From Mesorhizobium sp. (GTDB taxonomy: Bacteria; Pseudomonadota; Alphaproteobacteria; Rhizobiales; Rhizobiaceae): a DNA stretch of 64,000 bases. The notes below the pieces were generated by a model. That model made no database searches, was not told the origin of the DNA, and saw only the letters and a program-made list of their open reading frames with translations. Shown here piece after piece: positions 38,306-47,511 of this stretch; the stretch's first letter is position 1; each line of letters begins with the position of its first letter. Both the position numbers and the translations under genes were made by a program. The stretch is from contig NZ_SUHQ01000008.1 in the NCBI RefSeq assembly GCF_004962245.1, forward strand, positions 154,290-218,289. The letters are read 5' to 3'.

Positions 38306-39760
38306 TCACGCCGTGGCGCCTCTTATGGCCGGGTAGAGCGCCCGGTAGCGCTGGTAGGCCTCCGCATAGGCATCGCTTAGTGCGGCTACCGGTTCGATCG
38401 TGGCGTCGGTGGCCGGCGCCGTGCACACGCTGAGCGGATCGGCACCCGTCGCGGCGATCAGGCCGAGCCTCGCCGCGCCGAAGGCAGCGCCGAAATCGCC
38501 GTCGGCGGGAATGTCGACGGGCAGGCCGAGCGCGGTGGCGACGGCCTTCAGCCAGTAGCGCGAGCGCGAGCCGCCGCCGATCGCCGTCACCCGCGTCAGC
38601 GTCGTGCCGGCCTTGGCCAGCGCTTCGAGACTGTCGCGGAAGGCGAAAGCCACACCCTCCAGCACAGCCTGGGTCAACGCAGCGCGGCTGGATTCATGCG
38701 CGAGCCCGGTGAATGAGCCGCGAATGACGGAATCATTGTAGGGCGTGCGCTCGCCGGAGAGATAGGGCAGGAAGGACACGCCGGTCGGCGCCTTCAGTGT
38801 CTCGCCGAGTTCGGCGGTCAGCTCGCCGGCGCCTTTCCCTGATATCTCCGACAGCCAGTTGAGCGAATCGGTTGCCGACAGGATGACGCCCATCTGGTGC
38901 CAGGTGTCGGGCAGCGCGTGGCAGAACGTATGCACCGCGCTTTCGGGGTTTGGCAGATAGGATGCATTGGCGGCAAACAGCACGCCGGACGTGCCGAGCG
39001 AGACGAAGGCCTGGCCCGCTGCCACCGTGCCCATGCCGCAGGCCGACGCCGCATTGTCGCCGGCTCCACCGGCGATCGGGATGCCGGCGGGAATGCCCCA
39101 TTTCGAGGCCAGTTCGCTGCGCAAGGCGCCGGCCTTTGCGGTGCCTTCGACCAGCGACGGCATCTGCCTTTCGTCGAGCGACGTGGCAGTGAGCAGATCG
39201 GATGACCAGCCCCGCTTGCCGACATCGAGCCAGGACGTACCGGCCGAGTCCGACATTTCCGAAATATGCTCGCCGGAGAGCCAGAGCCGCAGGAAATCCT
39301 TCGGCAGCAAGACCTTTGCCACCTTGGCGAAAATATCCGGTTCGTTGTTTTTCACCCAGACGAGCTTTGGCGCGGTGAAGCCGGGAAAGACGATGTTGCC
39401 TGTCAGCTTGCGGAAACGCGGATCGGCGTCGAGCGCAGCCGCCTCGGCATGGCTGCGCGTGTCGTTCCACAGAATACAGGGGCGCAGCACCTTGTCGGCG
39501 GCGTCAAGCAAAGTGGCGCCATGCATCTGGCCGGACAAGCCGATGCCTTTGACCACGGCAAGTTCTTTCGAATGGGTGGCCTTCAGTTCGGCGATCGCCG
39601 TTTCGCAGGCGCGGGTCCAGTCGGCCGGGTTCTGCTCGGACCAGCCGGGATGCGGCCGCGACACGTCGAGCGAAGCATGGCCGGAACCGATGACAGTCTG
39701 CCCGGCATCGATCAAAAGCGCCTTGACGCCCGACGTGCCCAGATCGAGGCCGAGATACAT
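38306..39760 (-). CDS. xylB: Xylulokinase
   Basis: The 484-residue FGGY-family kinase phosphorylates D-xylulose to xylulose 5-phosphate for the pentose phosphate pathway. The N-terminal phosphate-binding loop is LGLDLGTSGVKALLID, the catalytic aspartate region is LSGQMHGATLLD, and the C-terminal ATP-binding segment is TAIGGGSRSRYWLK. The length matches the family. It converges on the SnoaL-like gene and has an inverted repeat upstream that may be its operator. Confidence 0.96.
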   Translation of the reverse strand: MYLGLDLGTSGVKALLIDAGQTVIGSGHASLDVSRPHPGWSEQNPADWTRACETAIAELKATHSKELAVVKGIGLSGQMHGATLLDAADKVLRPCILWNDTRSHAEAAALDADPRFRKLTGNIVFPGFTAPKLVWVKNNEPDIFAKVAKVLLPKDFLRLWLSGEHISEMSDSAGTSWLDVGKRGWSSDLLTATSLDERQMPSLVEGTAKAGALRSELASKWGIPAGIPIAGGAGDNAASACGMGTVAAGQAFVSLGTSGVLFAANASYLPNPESAVHTFCHALPDTWHQMGVILSATDSLNWLSEISGKGAGELTAELGETLKAPTGVSFLPYLSGERTPYNDSVIRGSFTGLAHESSRAALTQAVLEGVAFAFRDSLEALAKAGTTLTRVTAIGGGSRSRYWLKAVATALGLPVDIPADGDFGAAFGAARLGLIAATGADPLSVCTAPATDATIEPVAALSDAYAEAYQRYRALYPAIRGATA

Positions 39761-39781
39761 ATGTTCCTCCCAATGCCATTA

Positions 39782-39804
39782 ATTTTTTCGGATCTCGAAA
39801 AAAT
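39782..39804. promoter_or_regulatory. Inverted repeat upstream of xylB
   Basis: ATTTTTTCG (39782-39790) and CGAAAAAAT (39796-39804) form a perfect 9-bp inverted repeat with a 5-base spacer, 22-44 bases upstream of the xylB ATG. It is a plausible repressor site (a XylR-like regulator is not in the window), or, read from the right, a weak terminator for the TPR gene. Confidence 0.5.
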
Positions 39805-39842
39805 CTGGCCGGGCCAGTTTTTAAAACAAGATCCGCCTCCGG

Positions 39843-41165
39843 TCAATTCTCCGACAAATCGGCAGCGCGTCGCGAAAACAGCGCCGACAATGGGCTATCC
39901 GGCCGCGCCAGCGCGCGTTCCGCTGCAAGCGCCTTTGCCAGCGCGTGGTCGCCGGAACGCAGTGCGGCCTCGATCAGCGTCAGGTCGATAGCGTCGCGCT
40001 GCGCGTGGCTGCCGCCGAAGCGATGGGCGATCGTTCGGATGGGCCGGATCAGGCGTACGGCCTCAGCGTAGTTGCCGTCGCCGAACGCCTTGATGGCGAG
40101 CGTCAGGGGGTGGCCGACATCCCGTGTGAAAGCGGCGTTGTCTTCCTTGCCGCGCATGGCCTCGCGCTGTGCTTCGAGCAAGGCGCTGACCGGCGCCTCG
40201 AAGCCGGCGCCGACGAAGGCCATCATGGCGTGGGCATCGTTGAAGGCATAGTTGCCGGCGCTGGCCTTGGCCCAGTTGGCGGCGAGTGCCATCCAGCGAT
40301 CGCGGACATCGATCCCGCTGAGATAGAGCCGCCACAGGATCGCCGAGGCATCGACCATGTTCAGCGCCAATGTCGACTGTTCGCCGTAGACAGGCCCGTC
40401 ATAGAGCGCCAGCACCTCGTCGATCTCGCCGAGATCGTAGTGGAACAGCGCCAGATGCCACCAATTGTGCACCTTGAGGAAGCTCTCCTGCGTCCACGCT
40501 TCGGGATTGGCGCGCATCCAGGCGATGCCGTCCTTTTGCCGGCTCTGCATCTCCATGACGTGAGCGACGGCGTGCTGCGCCCAGCCGTCGCGCGGCTCGA
40601 TGTCGACCGCCGTGCGGCCAAGCTTCTCGGCGCGCGCATAATCGCCCATTTCCTCCAGCCCGAACGCCTGCATGCCGAGTATGGCGTGATAGCCCGGCAT
40701 GCCGCTTTGCCAGGACGGCAGCGCGCGGCCGATGCGGTCGCGCAGCATGCGGGCATTGCCGGTGAAGAAATCGATCTGGTGCCCGGTCTGCAGTGCCAGC
40801 GCGTCGAGCGGAAACTCGATGGCGATATCCTCGAGCAGGCGGGCGGCTTCGTGCCAGCGCCCTCCGGCGAGATGGCCGAGCGCTGCGACATGGGCCTGCT
40901 CGCGCGTCGTGGCGGCAAGCGGCAGCGCCGCCTCGTGGCATGTCCTGGCCACCACTGTTGCTTCACGCTCGGTGGCGAGGCCGAACAGATAGCCCTTGAA
41001 CACATGCGCCATGACGAAGCCTGGATCCTCGGCGATGGCGCGGTCGATGGAGCCGACCGGATCGCCGATGAAGCACTGCAATTCGCGGACAGCCTGGCTG
41101 TAGAGCGAAAACCCGGCTTCCGTCGCACCCGAAAACGTCAGGCCGAATGTGTCCCTGACTGCCAT
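39843..41165 (-). CDS. Tetratricopeptide-repeat protein, TTC38-like
   Basis: The 440-residue protein is made of helical repeats; recognisable pieces are HVFKGYLFGLATEREATVV, GLEEMGDYARAEKLGRTAVD and WAQHAVAHVMEMQSR. It resembles the TTC38 family of soluble TPR proteins found in many bacteria and animals, whose function is not established. No signal peptide is seen. It is preceded nine bases upstream by a LysE-type gene on the same strand and is probably cotranscribed with it. Confidence 0.83.
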   Translation of the reverse strand: MAVRDTFGLTFSGATEAGFSLYSQAVRELQCFIGDPVGSIDRAIAEDPGFVMAHVFKGYLFGLATEREATVVARTCHEAALPLAATTREQAHVAALGHLAGGRWHEAARLLEDIAIEFPLDALALQTGHQIDFFTGNARMLRDRIGRALPSWQSGMPGYHAILGMQAFGLEEMGDYARAEKLGRTAVDIEPRDGWAQHAVAHVMEMQSRQKDGIAWMRANPEAWTQESFLKVHNWWHLALFHYDLGEIDEVLALYDGPVYGEQSTLALNMVDASAILWRLYLSGIDVRDRWMALAANWAKASAGNYAFNDAHAMMAFVGAGFEAPVSALLEAQREAMRGKEDNAAFTRDVGHPLTLAIKAFGDGNYAEAVRLIRPIRTIAHRFGGSHAQRDAIDLTLIEAALRSGDHALAKALAAERALARPDSPLSALFSRRAADLSEN

Positions 41166-41174
41166 GTCATACCA

Positions 41175-41798
41175 TCAATTGCCCGAACGCATCGCCACCG
41201 TGGCGATGCCGGCGCCGACCAGCAGCGTGCCGCCGGTGCGGTTGAAGATCCGGATCGCCTTCGGGTTGCGCACGACGTTGCGCGCCCTTGCGGCGATCAG
41301 CGCATAGCCGAAGGCATTGGCGAAAGCGAGCGCCAGGAAGGTCGTTTCGAAGATCAGCATCTGCGTCCAGAAATCCGCGTGCCGGTCGAGGAACTGCGGC
41401 AGGAAGGCGACGAAGAAGGTGATGCTTTTCGGGTTGAGCGCGGTGACCAGCCAGGCGTGCGCCATCATCTTGGCCGACGACACCGCGTCCAGGCGCGGCT
41501 CGGCCTTGAGCGCGCCGCCGGCGCGAAACAGCTTGATGCCGAGATAGATCAGATAGAAGGCGCCGATCACCTTCAGCACCGTGAACACGGTGGCCGACGC
41601 CGCCAGCAGCGCGCCGACGCCCAGCATCGACAGCGTCATCGCCGTGAAGTCGCCAAGCGCCACGCCGACCGCCATCGGCAGCGCGGTGCGCCAGCCCTGG
41701 CCGAGCGCATAGGACACGACCAGAAGGATGGTCGGGCCGGGAATGACAAGAAGGATCGTCGAGGCGGCGGCAAAGGCGGCCCAGTTTTCGAAGGACAT
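41175..41798 (-). CDS. LysE-family amino-acid exporter
   Basis: The 207-residue inner-membrane protein has about six hydrophobic segments and the LysE/RhtB signature region VIPGPTILLVVSYALGQGWR near the N-terminus, with GIKLFRAG and NPKSITFFVAFLPQF later. Family members export lysine, threonine, homoserine lactones or similar small molecules. The substrate is unknown. It is first of a two-gene unit with the TPR gene. Confidence 0.92.
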   Translation of the reverse strand: MSFENWAAFAAASTILLVIPGPTILLVVSYALGQGWRTALPMAVGVALGDFTAMTLSMLGVGALLAASATVFTVLKVIGAFYLIYLGIKLFRAGGALKAEPRLDAVSSAKMMAHAWLVTALNPKSITFFVAFLPQFLDRHADFWTQMLIFETTFLALAFANAFGYALIAARARNVVRNPKAIRIFNRTGGTLLVGAGIATVAMRSGN

Positions 41799-42005
41799 GG
41801 TCGTCTCCTTGAGCTCAAAGAAGAGGATAAATCCTTCGCTTCGCGGAGATGTAAAGAGGCAATATCGAAAATGCGCGCGGTTAACACTACGGCGCCGCGA
41901 GTCATGCGCCGCGACAGCTCTTCACGCTTTTTCAACCATGATTGGTGAAAATGCCATCCATCCGGCCGGACCGTGTTTCCCGCCGACAGCGTAGGGTTTG
42001 GGTAG

Positions 42006-42779
42006 ATGCGTGAGTTGCCGAAAAGTCTTACGTCGCCATCCAATGGCGACGCCATCGACGTCGAAATTTCCGAAAACCAGCTTTCCCGCCGCGCGGTGTT
42101 GTCCGGCGCCGGTGCGCTGGCGCTGCTTGGCGTCGCCGGCTGCAGCCAGACGCTCGACCTTTCGGCGCTGCAGCTCGACGGCGACACCACCGGCTCGATA
42201 AGGCCCGTCCGCCCGAGCATCAGCGTCGACAGGAACATAACCAGCCCAGGCGTCATGTACGCCTCCGTCACCGACGGCGGCTTCACCCTGCCGGAAGTGC
42301 CCTATCTCAAGATCAAGCCGGAGTTCCGCCGCCAGATCGTCGTCGATCCGACAGGCGAGCAGCCCGGCACCATCGTCGTCCATTCGCAGGAGCGTCTGCT
42401 CTATCTGGTACAACCCGGCGGTGACGCGATCCGCTACGGCGTCGGCATCGGCAAGGAAGGCTTCCGCTGGTCCGGCCGCGCCAACATCCAGTACGGCAAG
42501 GAATGGCCGACCTGGACGCCGCCGGCCGAGATGATCGCCCGCAAGCCGGAACTGGTGAAGTGGCAAGGCGGGCAACCCGGCGGCCTCGAAAATCCGCTCG
42601 GCGCGCGCGCGCTTTACATCTACCAGAACGGTCAGGACACCGGCTACCGCATCCACGGCTCGCCCGAATGGTGGAGCATCGGCCAGGCGATGTCGTCGGG
42701 CTGCGTGCGCCTGATCAACCAGGACATCATCGACCTCTACAGCCGCGTCTCGAAGAGAAACCCGATCGTCGTCGTCTGA
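42006..42779 (+). CDS. L,D-transpeptidase (YkuD) lipoprotein
   Basis: The 257-residue enzyme cross-links or anchors peptidoglycan through D-amino-acid peptides. The catalytic segment is HGS (His218) followed by SSGCVRL (Cys233). The N-terminus has a twin-arginine pair (SRRAVLSGAGALALLGVAGC), and the last residue, Cys46, fits a lipobox, so it may be a Tat- or Sec-exported lipoprotein. The length is typical. It stands alone, followed 93 bases later by the phosphofructokinase gene. Confidence 0.92.
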   Translation: MRELPKSLTSPSNGDAIDVEISENQLSRRAVLSGAGALALLGVAGCSQTLDLSALQLDGDTTGSIRPVRPSISVDRNITSPGVMYASVTDGGFTLPEVPYLKIKPEFRRQIVVDPTGEQPGTIVVHSQERLLYLVQPGGDAIRYGVGIGKEGFRWSGRANIQYGKEWPTWTPPAEMIARKPELVKWQGGQPGGLENPLGARALYIYQNGQDTGYRIHGSPEWWSIGQAMSSGCVRLINQDIIDLYSRVSKRNPIVVV

Positions 42780-42872
42780 CGCTACGGGCGTTCAACGATC
42801 GACTCTCCCGTTGCGCGATGGCGCAAGACAGGCGAATGTGCCTGCAATTCCACAGCTCGGGAGACGTGAAGC

Positions 42873-44039
42873 ATGTCCGGAACTTTTGTGATCGCGCAAG
42901 GCGGCGGCCCGACCGCCGTCATCAACCAGACGATGGTGGGCGCCGCACTCGAGATCCGCAAGCGGTATCCCGGCGCCAAGGTCCTGGGCTCCATCCACGG
43001 CGTGCGCGGCATTCGTGACGGCAACTATGTCGATCTTTCCGCCATAGCCGAGGATCGGCTGCGGCTGATCGGGGCAACGCCGAGTGCTGCCCTTGGCTCG
43101 ACGCGCGACAAGCCGGATGCCGCCTATTGCGAGGTCATCCTCAACGGGCTGAAGAAGGCCGGCGCCGACGCCTTCATCTACATTGGCGGCAACGACACCT
43201 CGGGCACGCAGCAGATCCTGACCGACGCCGCAGGCGGCAAGATGGCTTTCGTCCATGCGCCGAAAACCATCGACAACGACCTCGAGGAGAACGACCACAC
43301 GCCCGGCTTCATTTCGGCGGCCGAGTTCGTCGCCGGCGCCTTTCTCTCGGTCGACCTCGATTTCCGCGCTCTGCCCGGCATCTATGTCGGCATCGTCATG
43401 GGGCGGCATGCCGGGTTCCTCACCGCCGCCGCCGCTGCATGGCAGCTTGACCCCGACAGCGGGCCGCATCTCGTCTATGTGCCGGAACGTCCGTTCTCGG
43501 CCGCGGCCTTCATCGACGACGTGCGCGACACGCTCGACCGTCACAAGCGCTGCATCGTCGCCGTGTCCGAAGGCGTCAGCACCGCCGACGGCAAGGCGCT
43601 GGTCGAAAGTCTTGTCCCGCCGGAGAAACTGGAGCGCGATGCACATGGCAACGTCAAGCTGTCGGGCAGCGACCTGCCGGCCGCCCTCGAGCGCGCGCTG
43701 GCCGAAGGGTTGCCGGGCAAGCGGGCACGCGTCGACGCCCTCGGCTACATGCCGCGCGGCTATGTCGGCGCCATCAACGCCGTCGATGCGCAGGAAGCCT
43801 TCGATGCCGGCGTCTTTGCGGTCGCTGTCGCCGAACAAGGCGGCGGCTCGGTGGCGCTGCAATATGACGGCAAGAAAACCGTGCTGAAGAAGGTGCCGCT
43901 GCAAAACGTCGCCGGCAAGACCCGTCACATGCCCGACGATTTCATGCTGCCGGACGTCAACCAGCTCTCGGATGCGGGAATGGCCTATCTGAAGCGGCTG
44001 GTCCCCGAAAAATACAAGGTCGGGAAGCCGTTCGTCTGA
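42873..44039 (+). CDS. pfp: 6-phosphofructokinase, pyrophosphate-type
   Basis: The 388-residue phosphofructokinase has an N-terminal phosphate loop (IAQGGGPTAVINQT), a GGNDTSGT segment (residues 105-112) where ATP enzymes have GGDGS, and PKTIDND (130-136). The lysine in PKTIDND marks the PPi-using type, since ATP enzymes have glycine there. The Asn in GGND instead of the usual GGDD is unusual and leaves some doubt. It would interconvert fructose 6-phosphate and fructose 1,6-bisphosphate reversibly. Rhizobia generally lack ATP-dependent PFK. It is followed closely by a metallo-beta-lactamase gene. Confidence 0.88.
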   Translation: MSGTFVIAQGGGPTAVINQTMVGAALEIRKRYPGAKVLGSIHGVRGIRDGNYVDLSAIAEDRLRLIGATPSAALGSTRDKPDAAYCEVILNGLKKAGADAFIYIGGNDTSGTQQILTDAAGGKMAFVHAPKTIDNDLEENDHTPGFISAAEFVAGAFLSVDLDFRALPGIYVGIVMGRHAGFLTAAAAAWQLDPDSGPHLVYVPERPFSAAAFIDDVRDTLDRHKRCIVAVSEGVSTADGKALVESLVPPEKLERDAHGNVKLSGSDLPAALERALAEGLPGKRARVDALGYMPRGYVGAINAVDAQEAFDAGVFAVAVAEQGGGSVALQYDGKKTVLKKVPLQNVAGKTRHMPDDFMLPDVNQLSDAGMAYLKRLVPEKYKVGKPFV

Positions 44040-44072
44040 TGCCGGCTCTCTCCTGATGCCGGCGCTCTTCTG

Positions 44073-44798
44073 ATGCTTGACTGGTTCAGCAAGACCGTCA
44101 TCGACGCTGATACGACGATGCTGACCGAGCCGTTCGTGCATGATTTCGTGCGGGCCAACATCTGGCATCTGCGCGGCCGCGACGTCGATCTGCTTGTCGA
44201 CACCGGCATGGGCATCCGCCCGCTGGCGTCCGAGATCGACACGCCGGCCGGCAAGCCTCTGCTCGTCGTCGCCACCCACATCCATCTCGACCATGTCGGC
44301 TCGCTGCACGAATTCCCGCTGCGGGCGGGGCCGAGGCACAGCGCCGCGCAATTCGACAGCATGGATGAAGCGGTCACCTACGCCTACATGTTCCACGATC
44401 TCGACGGCGCCGTCTCGAAGCTGCCGGCGCCGGGCTGGAAAGCGGCCGATTACAGAATTCCGCCGGCGCCGCTGACGCGGACGCTTGACGAGGGCGATCT
44501 GGTCGATCTCGGCGACCGGCAATTCCGCGTGCTGCATCTGCCTGGCCATTCGCCCGATTCGATTGCGCTGTTCGATGAGGCCGACGGCCTGTTCTTCGCC
44601 GGCGACGCCATCTACGACGCCATGCTGATCGACGACCTGCCGGATTCCGACCGCGCCGCCTATCGGCGGACGATGCAGCGGCTGCTCGACCTGCCGATCC
44701 GCATCGGTCATGGCGGCCACGGACCGAGCTTCGACGCCAGGCGGATGCGCGAAATCGCCACCGGCTATCTCAGGCGGACTGACGGGATCGGCGCATAG
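44073..44798 (+). CDS. Metallo-beta-lactamase-fold hydrolase
   Basis: The 241-residue hydrolase has the metal-binding HIHLDH motif (His69, His71, Asp73, His74), later ligands in HLPGHSPDS and GDAIYDA, and a final IGHGGHGPS. No signal peptide is seen. The family covers glyoxalase II, lactonases and quorum-quenching enzymes; the substrate is not predictable. It lies 33 bases after the phosphofructokinase gene, likely in one transcript. Confidence 0.85.
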   Translation: MLDWFSKTVIDADTTMLTEPFVHDFVRANIWHLRGRDVDLLVDTGMGIRPLASEIDTPAGKPLLVVATHIHLDHVGSLHEFPLRAGPRHSAAQFDSMDEAVTYAYMFHDLDGAVSKLPAPGWKAADYRIPPAPLTRTLDEGDLVDLGDRQFRVLHLPGHSPDSIALFDEADGLFFAGDAIYDAMLIDDLPDSDRAAYRRTMQRLLDLPIRIGHGGHGPSFDARRMREIATGYLRRTDGIGA

Positions 44799-44853
44799 GA
44801 GGCTTCGGCAGGACTGAGGGGGAAGGATCGCGGCCTCATTCCAGCTTGGGTTT

Positions 44854-44900
44854 CTCTCACCCACGAAACGTGGGGGAGAGGTGGCTCGGCGAAGCCGAGC
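44854..44900. repeat. Tandem-hairpin repeat (REP-like)
   Basis: Two adjacent hairpins: CTCTC-A-CCCACG with CGTGGG-G-GAGAG (44854-44880), then GCTCGGC-GAA-GCCGAGC (44884-44900). The layout, a C/G-rich purine-pyrimidine arm followed by a CGGCGAAGCCG-type palindrome, echoes the element at 28645-28800. It is in a 452-base gap between the MBL gene and the protease gene. Confidence 0.7.
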
Positions 44901-45003
44901 GGCGCCAACCTGAAGCGATTGCCTAAGGCATAGCATAATGTTCTTGCTTTGTGACGGCAGTTATGATAGGAATTTATTCACAGTGCTGATCTGCGCCAGC
45001 GAC

Positions 45004-45025
45004 CCGCCGCCGAGGCGGTTTTTTT
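45004..45025 (+). terminator. Terminator-like hairpin between the MBL and Do protease genes
   Basis: CCGCC (45004-45008) and GGCGG (45014-45018) with a GCCGA loop are followed by seven T residues. It probably ends transcripts from pfp and the MBL gene, or it attenuates the leader of the downstream protease gene. Confidence 0.65.
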
Positions 45026-45250
45026 GTTTCCGGGTTTCGGCGCCATCCCGGCAGGCGGTTGCCGGGCCGGAAATTAAATCTTCGTAACATTAACTGGAAA
45101 CCCCAATCGGCGCCCTAGATGCGGGGGCTGTCGATCCGGTCGGCTGCCGTGCCAGGCGAGACAGGCAAGACGACCCTCGACACGCCGAATGGGTGATTCC
45201 GGTGACGGAACGCCCCGGCGACGGACCAATTTCTCGCCGGGACAACGACC

Positions 45251-46789
45251 ATGTCACCCATCCACATCCTTCGCAGACATCGCGTCGCCGCCTTGCTGGG
45301 CGCCGCACTGATCGTCAGCCCTTTCGTCGTGCCCCTCGCTCCCAGGCTGAATGACGCTTTGGCGGCAACGGTGACTCCTCCCGTCACCGGCATGACGGTG
45401 CCCAATGGATCGCTCGCCCCGATCGTGGCGGCCGACAAACCGGCAGTGGTGACGATCACCACCGTCATGAACGCACAGTCGGAGACCATGAGCGACGCTG
45501 CTCCGTTCAGCGGCAACTCGCCCTTCGACGACTACTTCCGCCAGTTCTTCGGCGACCAGGGACTGCCCGGCTCCAGGACGCCGCCGCAGCAGCAGGCACC
45601 TCGCGCCGAGGCGCTCGGTTCCGGCTTCATCGTCGCCACCGACGGCACCATCGTCACCAACAATCACGTCATCGACGGCGCAACGTCGATCAAGGTGACG
45701 CTCGACGACGGCGCCGAACTTCCCGCCAAGCTGGTCAGCCGCGACGCCAAGAACGACCTTGCCGTCCTCAAGGTCAAATCCGACAAGACTTTGCCGACCG
45801 TCAAATGGGGCGATTCCGACAAGCTCATGCCGGGCGACCAGGTGCTCGCTTTCGGCAACCCGTTCGGCCTCGGCACCACGGTTACATCGGGCATCGTCTC
45901 GGCGCGCGGCCGCGATCTGCACAGCGGGCCGTTCGACGATTTCATTCAGATCGACGCGCCGATCAACCACGGTAATTCCGGCGGCCCGCTGATGGATGTG
46001 AGCGGCAATGTCGTCGGCATCAACACGGCGATCTTTTCGCCGAATGGCGGCAGTGTCGGCGTTGGCTTCGCCATCCCGTCGGACCAGGCGCAAAAGGTGG
46101 TCGCCAAGCTGATGAAGGGCGGCTCGATCCAATACGGCTATCTCGGTGTCCAGATCCAGCCGGTGACGCCGGATGTGGCAAGCGCCGTCGGCCTCGACCA
46201 ACCCAGCGGTGCGCTGGTTTCCGAAGTCACCGACGGCTCGCCCGCGGCAGAAGCCGGGATCGAGACCGGCGACGTCGTCACCAGCTTCGCCGGTCAGCAG
46301 ATAAAGGACCCCAAGGACCTGTCGCGTGCCGTCGCCGACGTGTCGCCCGGCGCCACGAAAACGCTCGATGTCTGGCGCAAAGGGAAAAATGTCGAAGTCT
46401 CCGTCGCTGTCGGCCGCAATGGCGACGATGTGCAGACGGCATCGGGGAGCGGCGACCGAGAGGCACCGTCCGCACAGCAGGGCCTTCGTGCTCCCGCGAT
46501 CGGCCTCGGGCTGATGGACGTCACCCCGGATGCCCGACAGGCGATGAACCTGGCGGTCAACCAGCGCGGCGCGCTGGTCGAGAGCGTCGATCCTGACAAG
46601 GCGGCTTCGGCTTCCGGGATCCAGCCCGGCGACATCATCGTCGCCGTCAATCAGGCGCCGGTCAGGAACGCCAGGCAGGCGGACCAGGCGATCGCGCAGG
46701 CCGGGAAGTCCGGCAAGAGGTCCGTGCTCCTGCTCGTCGAACGCGGCGACGCGCAGATGTTCGTCGCCGTGCCCTTCGCCAAGGGCTGA
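45251..46789 (+). CDS. Do/DegP-family serine endoprotease
   Basis: The 512-residue periplasmic protease/chaperone has a signal sequence (about residues 11-39), a trypsin-like domain with the triad His139, Asp169 and Ser243 (TNNHVIDG, NDLAVLK, GNSGGPL), and two PDZ domains (about 285-380 and 410-505). It degrades misfolded envelope proteins. The acidic Gln-rich loop before the protease core is the LA loop typical of DegP. It is monocistronic behind a long leader containing hairpins. Confidence 0.95.
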   Translation: MSPIHILRRHRVAALLGAALIVSPFVVPLAPRLNDALAATVTPPVTGMTVPNGSLAPIVAADKPAVVTITTVMNAQSETMSDAAPFSGNSPFDDYFRQFFGDQGLPGSRTPPQQQAPRAEALGSGFIVATDGTIVTNNHVIDGATSIKVTLDDGAELPAKLVSRDAKNDLAVLKVKSDKTLPTVKWGDSDKLMPGDQVLAFGNPFGLGTTVTSGIVSARGRDLHSGPFDDFIQIDAPINHGNSGGPLMDVSGNVVGINTAIFSPNGGSVGVGFAIPSDQAQKVVAKLMKGGSIQYGYLGVQIQPVTPDVASAVGLDQPSGALVSEVTDGSPAAEAGIETGDVVTSFAGQQIKDPKDLSRAVADVSPGATKTLDVWRKGKNVEVSVAVGRNGDDVQTASGSGDREAPSAQQGLRAPAIGLGLMDVTPDARQAMNLAVNQRGALVESVDPDKAASASGIQPGDIIVAVNQAPVRNARQADQAIAQAGKSGKRSVLLLVERGDAQMFVAVPFAKG

Positions 46790-46899
46790 GGCGGGCGCTT
46801 TGCCGTGCCGGTCTCTGCCAAGATTCTGGTTGCCCGTGAAGGCGTCTTCGAGAAGACTGGCAACGGTCGATTGGACCTTGCGCAAAATGGATTGTCTCG

Positions 46900-47511
46900 A
46901 TGGTCACCCGCGGCTTTTTTTCAGGACGAAGGCCCCCGACGGATGCGGATGCGCGCATCCCGCCGGGGCAGTATCTCGAGCAAGGGTTCCCGGTGCTGTC
47001 GGCTGGGCCGACGCCGCGGGTGCGCACCGAGGACTGGTCGTTCACGCTCAAGCACGGACCGCGGCCGATCAAGAAGTGGAACTGGACAGAGTTCAACGCG
47101 CTGCCTCTGACCAAGATGACCCGCGACATCCATTGCGTGACCGCATGGACCAAGTTCGACACGGCGTGGCAGGGCGTGCTGGTCGACGACATTCTTGCCG
47201 ATGCCGGCATCGAGCCGCCGACCGCCTTCACGCTGGCGCTGTCTTTCGACGGCTACACCACCAATGTGCCGACGAAGGATATCACCGCCGGGAAGGCGAT
47301 GGTGGCGCTGCTTTACGAGGGCAAGCCGATCACATCCGACCATGGCGGCCCGGCACGGCTGCTGGTTCCGCATCTCTATTTCTGGAAGTCGGCCAAATGG
47401 CTGAACGGGCTGCAGTTCACCGAGCGCGACGAGCCGGGCTTCTGGGAACTGCGCGGCTATCATATCTATGGCGACCCGTGGCGCGAGCAGCGCTATACGG
47501 GCGATCCATGA
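46900..47511 (+). CDS. Sulfite-oxidase-fold molybdoenzyme (MsrP/COG2041-like)
   Basis: The 203-residue protein is a stand-alone molybdopterin domain of the sulfite oxidase family. The Mo-binding cysteine is Cys79 in RDIHCVTAWTKFD, followed by the DHGGPARLLVPHLYFWKSAKW segment. There is no signal peptide, unlike periplasmic MsrP, so it may act in the cytoplasm. Its stop overlaps the start of a flavin reductase gene by four bases. Substrate unknown. Confidence 0.87.
   Translation: MVTRGFFSGRRPPTDADARIPPGQYLEQGFPVLSAGPTPRVRTEDWSFTLKHGPRPIKKWNWTEFNALPLTKMTRDIHCVTAWTKFDTAWQGVLVDDILADAGIEPPTAFTLALSFDGYTTNVPTKDITAGKAMVALLYEGKPITSDHGGPARLLVPHLYFWKSAKWLNGLQFTERDEPGFWELRGYHIYGDPWREQRYTGDP

Noticed and set aside
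39945..41948. 667-codon plus-strand frame opposite the TPR and LysE genes
   Set aside because: Shadow of two recognisable minus-strand genes; no start signal or motif.
42792..44936. 714-codon minus-strand frame opposite pfp and the MBL gene
   Set aside because: Low-complexity Arg/Gly/Ala-rich translation with no domain; the opposite strand has firm catalytic motifs.
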